Below, piece by piece: positions 58,637 to 64,000 of a stretch of 64,000 nucleotides of DNA; the stretch's first letter is position 1, and each line of letters begins with the position of its first letter. Source of the stretch: JACDHG01 sp963811585 (GTDB lineage Bacteria > Actinomycetota > Actinomycetes > Propionibacteriales > Nocardioidaceae); the NCBI GenBank assembly GCA_963811585.1, contig CAWERR010000008.1, forward strand, positions 620,001 through 684,000. Reading direction: 5' to 3'. Made by a program: the position numbers and the translations under genes. A model generated the notes under the pieces. It saw only the letters and a program-made list of their open reading frames with translations. It was not told the DNA's origin and did no database searches.

Positions 58637-60367
58637 ATGCGAGCCAACCGCGAGCCCCGTGCTCGGAGCACCCGTCCGTCCGCCGCTCTCACCGTGGCGA
58701 TCGGACTCATGGTCGGTGCTACGAGCTGGTGGCAGGGCCCGGTGAGCGCAGCCGGCGCGCTTCAGGTCGGCTCGGTGCCTGCCGCCGTCACCACGGGCGC
58801 CCTCGGAGGGGCGGCAGCGACAGCTGCCCATCCCGTGACTCCGCGCGTGCGAGCTTTCGCCCTCGCTCCGGTAGACGCCGGCAGCTCAAGGATCACTGCG
58901 GCGCCTGCCAAGGAGATCGCGCATCTCGACGGTGCCCAGCTAGTGGCGCACGTCAAGATCCCCGTGGCGCCTGGGTCATCCCTCGTTGGAGTCACCTGGG
59001 CCACCGGCGAAGAGTCATCGGACGTCGGGGTCGCTCTCCGCACGCGCCGCAACGATGACTGGAGTGCCTGGACGGAGCTCCACGTGGCACCCGACGAGGG
59101 TCCGGCCGTAGGCGAAGACAGTGAGGTTCGCGACGGCACCGAGGTCGCCTGGGTAGGCGCGGTCGATGCGGTCGAGGCCGCTGTGTACTCGCCCGGCCGC
59201 GCGCCGGCCGGCCTGCGACTGGAGGCAATCGACCCGGGCAGGTCGACGTACGACGCTGCGGTGTCGAAGGACGGCGCCGCCGCCAGGCCATCGAGCAAAC
59301 GCGGCTACCCGAAAGTGCCAGACGTCATCTCGCGCGAGCAGTGGGGCGCGGATGAGCGACTCGGTGACGGATGCTGGGCGCCTCGGCTGGGCACCACGTT
59401 CAAGATGGTGTTCGTCCACCACACCGTTACCAGCAACGACTACGGCCGGCGAGAGTCGGCCGCGATCGTGCGAGGGATCTACGCGTATCACACGCAGTCG
59501 CGGGGTTGGTGCGACCTCGGTTACAACTTCCTTGTCGACCGCTTCGGCCGGGTGTTCGAAGGGCGCGACGGTGGTATCCGTCGCCCGGTACGCGGCGCAC
59601 ACGCCGGCGACTACAACGTCAACACGACCGGCATCTCACTGATGGGGAACTTCGAGATCGCAGCCCCGACGAAAGCAATGAAGAGGGGACTCGTGACCCT
59701 CGTCGCCTGGCGGCTGGGCACGGCATATTACGGAGCGTACGGACCCGCGACCGTCGAAGGTGAAAGATTCCGGCGCATCTCCGGGCATCGAGACGCTATG
59801 TCGACTGCATGTCCCGGCCAGCATGTCTACGAATGGCTGCCGCGGCTGCGGCAACGGGTCGCACACCGGCTCGAGGACTATCGATCTCGGATCAAGACGG
59901 AGTGGGAGCGGGTCGGAGGGCTGCGGGGAAACTACGGCGCAGTCCGAGTGGGTGAGCGCATCGAGAATGGTGGCCGCCACACGGTCTTCAAGGGCGGCCG
60001 GATGTACTACACCAGGGACGCCGGCGTGTTCGCCCTGCGGGGCGGTCGAATGCTCTCGGCATACGTGAAAGCCAATGAGACAAACGGCTATCTGGGCTAT
60101 CCGGTAAGCAAGATTCTCACGCCCCGGAGCGGACGTGCCGCGCACTTCGAGGGCGGCACTATCTACTGGTCAAGAGCGACGGGAACGTCAATTCTCAAAC
60201 GCAGCGCCGTGTTGAAGAGATACCGTGCAGAAAGCGGAGCCCTTGGACGGCTCGGTTTTCCCACGCGTCACTTGAAGGTGACCAAGGATGCTACGACTGG
60301 GCATTTCCAACACGGGAAGATCACATTCAATAGAACAACCAAGCGGATGACGGTGACGTACGAATGA
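58637..60367 (+). CDS. Secreted N-acetylmuramoyl-L-alanine amidase (PGRP type) with LGFP repeats
   Basis: 576 residues, intact. ATG 58637 after AGGAG begins a signal peptide (SAALTVAIGLMVGATSWWQG, then GPVSAAGA). The N-terminal 200 residues form a jelly-roll-like region seen in actinobacterial PGRP amidases. The amidase domain starts VISREQWGADERLGDGCW, with zinc ligands in FKMVFVHHTVTSNDYGRRES and FRRISGHRDAMSTACPGQHV, plus YNFLVDRFGRVFEGRDGGIR. The C-terminus holds LGFP-like cell-wall-binding repeats: NGYLGYPVSKILTP, AHFEGGTIYWS, ALGRLGFPTRHLKV. It cleaves the stem peptide from muramic acid. The stop overlaps the next ATG by four bases. Confidence 0.9.
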   Translation: MRANREPRARSTRPSAALTVAIGLMVGATSWWQGPVSAAGALQVGSVPAAVTTGALGGAAATAAHPVTPRVRAFALAPVDAGSSRITAAPAKEIAHLDGAQLVAHVKIPVAPGSSLVGVTWATGEESSDVGVALRTRRNDDWSAWTELHVAPDEGPAVGEDSEVRDGTEVAWVGAVDAVEAAVYSPGRAPAGLRLEAIDPGRSTYDAAVSKDGAAARPSSKRGYPKVPDVISREQWGADERLGDGCWAPRLGTTFKMVFVHHTVTSNDYGRRESAAIVRGIYAYHTQSRGWCDLGYNFLVDRFGRVFEGRDGGIRRPVRGAHAGDYNVNTTGISLMGNFEIAAPTKAMKRGLVTLVAWRLGTAYYGAYGPATVEGERFRRISGHRDAMSTACPGQHVYEWLPRLRQRVAHRLEDYRSRIKTEWERVGGLRGNYGAVRVGERIENGGRHTVFKGGRMYYTRDAGVFALRGGRMLSAYVKANETNGYLGYPVSKILTPRSGRAAHFEGGTIYWSRATGTSILKRSAVLKRYRAESGALGRLGFPTRHLKVTKDATTGHFQHGKITFNRTTKRMTVTYE

Positions 60368-62070
60368 GCAGACTCTCGGCTGCACCAGTACGAGCCGCGC
60401 TCGGTCTGGTGGGCGTGGCTGCCCTGACGGTGTCACTGGTCCCGGCACCTGCCGTTGCCGATCAGACCTACTACGTGCCGGTCAACAAGGCCTGGACGAT
60501 CTCGGGCCATGGCTACGGCCACGGTCACGGAATGAGCCAGTACGGCGCGCAGGGTGCTGCCCTTCGAGGGCTCAACTACTCGCGCATCATCGATTTCTAC
60601 TACCCCGGCACGGACTGGGCGCAGGTCAAGGGCAATGTCCGCGTCCTGATCAGTGCCGACTACACGTCCGACCTCCAGGTGCGCGCCCAGCCAGGACTGC
60701 AGGTGCGCGACCTGCACGACAACACGACCTGGACCCTCCCGGTGGTGTCAGGACGCGACCGTTATCGGCTGACTCCCGCCTCCAACGGCACCACTGCCGT
60801 TCAGTTCCATGACGACTCTGGGTGGCACCGGTGGCGGATCCCCGGCGCCCGGGTGAGCTTCCGGAGCGACGGACAGTTCATGCGGGCTGGGCGGTTGACA
60901 CTGCTCGTGCCAGGTGGTTCCGACGTCGTCGCCAAGGCGTACCGCGGAATCCTTCGCAGCATTCGGCCCTTCCCCGGCGCAACAGTGCGCGACACCGTCA
61001 ATGTGTTGCCGATGAACGCCTACGTGCAAGGCGTCGTCCCTTACGAGATGCCCACCTCCTGGCACCAGCAGGCGCTACGTGCGCAGTCTGTGGCGGCCCG
61101 GACGTACGCCGCGTGGCAGCGGGCACAGAACCCCCGCCGCTACTACCAAATCTGTGACACCACGGCCTGCCAGGTCTACGGCGGCGTGTCCGCGGAGGTA
61201 GCGTCCTCGAACGAGGCGGTACAGGCGACAGCCGGAAGGATCCTTACCTACAAGGGCAAACCCGCCTTCACGCAGTTCTCCGCATCGTCGGGCGGCTGGA
61301 CGTCGGCAGGGGGTGTGCCTTACCTCCCCGCGAAGCGCGATCCGTACGACGGTCACGCCGGCAACAGCGTGCATAACTGGTCGACTGCGGTGAGCGCAGC
61401 CACGCTGGAGCGGGCCTACCCCGAGATCGGCAGCTTGGTGACCCTCCGGGTGACGAGGCGCGACGGGAACGGTGAATGGAACGGCCGCGCGTTGCAGATC
61501 GTCCTCGACGGCACCAGGGGGACCGCACACTTGACCGGCGACGACTTCCGCTGGCTGTACGGGCTGCGGTCGAGCTGGTTCAGCATCGCGCCAACACCGA
61601 TCATCCAGCGGTGGAAGCTGCTCGGTGGTGCAAGGTCACCCCTCGGCGATCCGACTTCAGGCGAGTACGCGCTCGCACAGGGATCAGCGCAGAACTTCAA
61701 CGGTGGCCGCATCTTCTGGTCGTCGCCGACAGGCGCGCGGGAGGTGCGCGGTCGACTGCTGACGGCGTACCGAGCATGGGGAGGGCCAACCTCGAACCTC
61801 CGCTTCCCGATGACCGGGTTGCTCACCGCCTACGGCGGTGGCTACAAGGTCCGACTGCAGGGCGGCCGCATCTACACGAAGGCGAAGATCGGACCCCACG
61901 TCCTGTACGGCGCCGTGATGAGGCGCTGGGGGCAGGAGGGTGGCATCAGGGAGCTCGGCTACCCCGTGAACAGCGTGCACGCGGTCCCCGGTGGTCTACG
62001 GGCGAGGTTCGAGCACGCGACGATCGACTGGGACCGTTCGACCAACACCACCCGCGTCACCCGGCACTGA
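60364..62070 (+). CDS. SpoIID/LytB-domain secreted protein with LGFP-like repeats
   Basis: 568 residues, intact. The signal peptide is RAALGLVGVAALTVSLVPAP, cleaved near AVADQ. The SpoIID/LytB domain shows GHGYGHGHGMSQYGAQGAA, NVRVLISADYTSDLQV, LPMNAYVQGVVPYEMPTSWH, ALRAQSVAARTYAAWQRAQN and AFTQFSASSGGWTS. SpoIID is a lytic transglycosylase acting on denuded glycan in endospore formers; in non-sporulating actinobacteria the domain is of unsettled use. The C-terminal 170 residues are LGFP-like repeats: ARSPLGDPTSGEYAL, SNLRFPMTGLLTAYGGGYK, RELGYPVNSVHAVPGG. ATGA overlap with the amidase implies coordinated work: the amidase strips stem peptides, giving the kind of glycan SpoIID proteins prefer. 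Confidence 0.9.
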   Translation: MSRLSAAPVRAALGLVGVAALTVSLVPAPAVADQTYYVPVNKAWTISGHGYGHGHGMSQYGAQGAALRGLNYSRIIDFYYPGTDWAQVKGNVRVLISADYTSDLQVRAQPGLQVRDLHDNTTWTLPVVSGRDRYRLTPASNGTTAVQFHDDSGWHRWRIPGARVSFRSDGQFMRAGRLTLLVPGGSDVVAKAYRGILRSIRPFPGATVRDTVNVLPMNAYVQGVVPYEMPTSWHQQALRAQSVAARTYAAWQRAQNPRRYYQICDTTACQVYGGVSAEVASSNEAVQATAGRILTYKGKPAFTQFSASSGGWTSAGGVPYLPAKRDPYDGHAGNSVHNWSTAVSAATLERAYPEIGSLVTLRVTRRDGNGEWNGRALQIVLDGTRGTAHLTGDDFRWLYGLRSSWFSIAPTPIIQRWKLLGGARSPLGDPTSGEYALAQGSAQNFNGGRIFWSSPTGAREVRGRLLTAYRAWGGPTSNLRFPMTGLLTAYGGGYKVRLQGGRIYTKAKIGPHVLYGAVMRRWGQEGGIRELGYPVNSVHAVPGGLRARFEHATIDWDRSTNTTRVTRH

Positions 62071-64000
62071 CCACAACGACGAGGTCCCCACCCTCGACGC
62101 TGCGCGATCCGTCCAGCGCGACGCGCTCGACCGTGCCGCCGACCGGCGTCGTGATGGACGCCTCCATCTTCATCGCCTCGATGGTTGCGACGACGTCGCC
62201 GCCTGCCACTGGGTCGCCGACGCTGACTACCGGCGACACGACGCCCGCGAACGGTGCGCCGACCTGTCCGGCAACGCTTGGGTCGGCGCGCTCGCGCGTC
62301 GGTGCGTCCGATGACACCGCTCGGTCGCGGACAGCGATCGGGCGCAGCTGCCCGTTGATCCGGCACATCACGGTGCGGATCCCGCGCTCGTCGGGCTCGC
62401 TGATCGACTCAAGGCCGAGGATCAAGCGCACCCCCGCCTCGAGATAGACGTCGTGCTCGTCGTCGAACGACAGGCCGTAGAGGAAATCCTTCGTCGGCAG
62501 CACCGACAGGTCGCTGTAGCGGGCCCGGGAGTCGTCGAAGTCACTTGCCGGGCCGGGGAACAGCAGCCGGGTCAACGTCGTACGTCGGTCGGACCCCAGC
62601 GACCCGGTCTCGTCAGCGGTGAGCACCTGCTCGCCTTGCCTGACCGTGCGGCCTTCGAGAGCCTTGCTACGGAAGGGCTCAGGCCATCCGCCGGGAGGAT
62701 CGCCGAGCTCGCCCGACAGGAACCCGATGACCGAGTCCGGGACGTCGTACGATCCCGGGTCGGCAGCGAACTTGGCCGGGTCTGCCCCGACCGCAACCAG
62801 ATGCAACGCGAGGTCGCCGACCACCTTGCTCGACGGGGTCACCTTGATGATGTTGCCGAGCAGGTCGTTGGCAGCCGCATACATGTCCTCGATCTGCTCG
62901 AATTTCTCGCCCAGGCCGAGCGCGATCGCCTGTTGGCGCAGGTTCGACAGCTGGCCACCGGGGATCTCGTGGGTATAGACGCGACCGGTGGGGGCAGGGA
63001 GTCCGGACTCGAAGGGTGCATAGAGCCGACGGGCGGACTCCCAGTACGGCTCGAGGTCGCACACCGCGCGAAGAGACAGCCCTGTCGCGCGGTCTGTGCC
63101 ATCGGTGGCCGCGACGAGCGCAGACAGGGCCGGCTGGCTGGTGGTGCCAGCGAGTGACGCGCTGGCGGCGTCGACAGCGTCGACACCGGCATCGATCGCC
63201 GCGACCAGAGTGGCGAGCTGGCCGCCCGGCGTGTCGTGGGTATGGAGGTGAACCGGGAGATCGAAGCGGTCGCGCAGCGCGGTGACCAGGGCGCGAGCAG
63301 CGGGCACTCGCAGCAACCCCGCCATGTCCTTGATCGCCAGCACATGCGCGCCGGCGTCGACGATCTGCTCGGCCAGCCGCAGGTAGTAGTCAAGGGTGTA
63401 CAACCGCTCTCCAGGGCTGGAGAGGTCGCCGGTGTAACACATCGCCACCTCGGCAACAGCAACGTTCGTTGACCGGACCGCGTCGATGGCGCTGCGCATC
63501 TGAGTCACGTCGTTCAGCGCGTCGAAGATCCGGAAGATGTCGATCCCGGTGTGCGTGGCCTCCGCGACGAACGCATCCGTCACCGCAGTCGGGTAGGGCG
63601 TGTAGCCGACCGTGTTGCGACCTCGGAGCAACATCTGGAGGCACACATTGGGGCTGGCCTCGCGGAGTGCTGCCAGCCGCTCCCAGGGATCCTCAGCGAG
63701 GAAGCGAAGCGCAACGTCGAACGTCGCACCACCCCAGGCTTCGAGCGACAGGAGCTGCGGTGTCATCCGTGAGATGTGAGGGGCGACGGCCAGTAGGTCG
63801 CGGGTGCGCACCCGGGTCGCGAGCAGCGACTGGTGCGCGTCGCGCATCGTCGTGTCGGTGACTGCGACGGCGGCCTGGCCACGCAGCCCGGCCGCGAACT
63901 TCTCCGGCCCGAGGTCCTGCAGCCGCTGGCGTGAACCTGCCGGAGCCGGCGCGGTCGTGTCGAGGGCTGGCAGTTTGGTTGCCGGGTCGATCGTCGCAGG
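62057..64000 (-). CDS. pyc: Pyruvate carboxylase, C-terminal part, runs off right edge
   Basis: Biotin enzyme that carboxylates pyruvate to oxaloacetate. The visible 647 residues include the linker GPEKFAAGLRGQAAVAVTD, the carboxyltransferase domain TTMRDAHQSLLATRVRTRDL, SLEAWGGATFDVALRFLAED, PWERLAALREASPNVCLQML, the metal/lysine region AGAHVLAIKDMAGLLRVPAA, LPVHLHTHDTPGGQLATLVA, the allosteric/tetramerisation region and the C-terminal biotinyl domain with lysine in EAMKMEASITTPVGG. The biotin carboxylase domain lies beyond the right edge. The frame is open across the visible part without breaks. Its last 14 bases overlap the end of the converging SpoIID gene. Confidence 0.95.
   Translation of the reverse strand, partial: PATIDPATKLPALDTTAPAPAGSRQRLQDLGPEKFAAGLRGQAAVAVTDTTMRDAHQSLLATRVRTRDLLAVAPHISRMTPQLLSLEAWGGATFDVALRFLAEDPWERLAALREASPNVCLQMLLRGRNTVGYTPYPTAVTDAFVAEATHTGIDIFRIFDALNDVTQMRSAIDAVRSTNVAVAEVAMCYTGDLSSPGERLYTLDYYLRLAEQIVDAGAHVLAIKDMAGLLRVPAARALVTALRDRFDLPVHLHTHDTPGGQLATLVAAIDAGVDAVDAASASLAGTTSQPALSALVAATDGTDRATGLSLRAVCDLEPYWESARRLYAPFESGLPAPTGRVYTHEIPGGQLSNLRQQAIALGLGEKFEQIEDMYAAANDLLGNIIKVTPSSKVVGDLALHLVAVGADPAKFAADPGSYDVPDSVIGFLSGELGDPPGGWPEPFRSKALEGRTVRQGEQVLTADETGSLGSDRRTTLTRLLFPGPASDFDDSRARYSDLSVLPTKDFLYGLSFDDEHDVYLEAGVRLILGLESISEPDERGIRTVMCRINGQLRPIAVRDRAVSSDAPTRERADPSVAGQVGAPFAGVVSPVVSVGDPVAGGDVVATIEAMKMEASITTPVGGTVERVALDGSRSVEGGDLVVVVSAG

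Overview
The window is high-GC DNA with dense, mostly overlapping genes, many GTG starts and actinobacterial gene families (eukaryote-type NADP isocitrate dehydrogenase, a quinone-reductase-type LpdA, LGFP-repeat cell wall proteins, a Mycobacterium-like nucleoside salvage neighbourhood). This points to an actinomycete, probably Nocardioides-like; that assignment is inference. No tRNA, rRNA, IS element, phage or CRISPR array was recognised.

A caution governs the whole annotation: many genes are broken by single-base indels although both sides of each break encode conserved sequence. Essential or central genes (trpS, icd, mdh, deoA, purU) are hit, while neighbours such as galK, deoC, pnp and the nucleoside permease at 40.3-41.4 kb are intact. 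I read this as uneven sequence error, not gene decay, and give gene boundaries across the breaks.

1-21.4 kb is a choline/glycine betaine catabolic island. BetA and BetB oxidise choline to glycine betaine. A three-gene ABC system (ATPase, double permease, lipoprotein) imports betaine-type compounds. A corrinoid methyltransferase set (MttB/MtgB-like enzyme, corrinoid protein, MtgA-like methyl-THF methyltransferase, corrinoid-reactivating ferredoxin ASKHA protein, DUF1638) would move one methyl to tetrahydrofolate, giving dimethylglycine. A dimethylglycine dehydrogenase with EtfAB would take the next methyl, and PurU recycles formyl-THF. Two IclR regulators sit at divergent promoters, and two different operator-like palindromes are visible.

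21.4-37.4 kb is mainly housekeeping and mixed: mdh, a serine hydrolase, icd, galK, two tandem double-GNAT proteins, a CNNM/CBS transporter, trpS, a 2H phosphoesterase, a YihY membrane protein, a PLP dehydratase, a methylmalonyl-CoA-mutase-type large subunit, a YczE-like membrane protein and an M20 amidohydrolase.

37.5-56.5 kb is a nucleoside uptake and degradation region: BMP lipoprotein plus ABC ATPase and two permeases, cdd, a cytochrome P450, deoA, add, deoC, two aldehyde dehydrogenases, a phosphopentomutase/phosphomannomutase-type enzyme and purine nucleoside phosphorylase. Together they convert nucleosides to pentose phosphates, then to glyceraldehyde 3-phosphate and acetaldehyde/acetate. 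An oppositely oriented fabG-maoC pair interrupts it. Two 22-bp tandem repeat arrays in inverted orientation lie at 48.85-49.16 kb; a related array lies at 6.3 kb.

56.5-64 kb carries gamma-glutamylcyclotransferase, LpdA, two secreted LGFP-repeat cell wall proteins (PGRP amidase and SpoIID/LytB) and the C-terminal part of pyruvate carboxylase running off the right edge.
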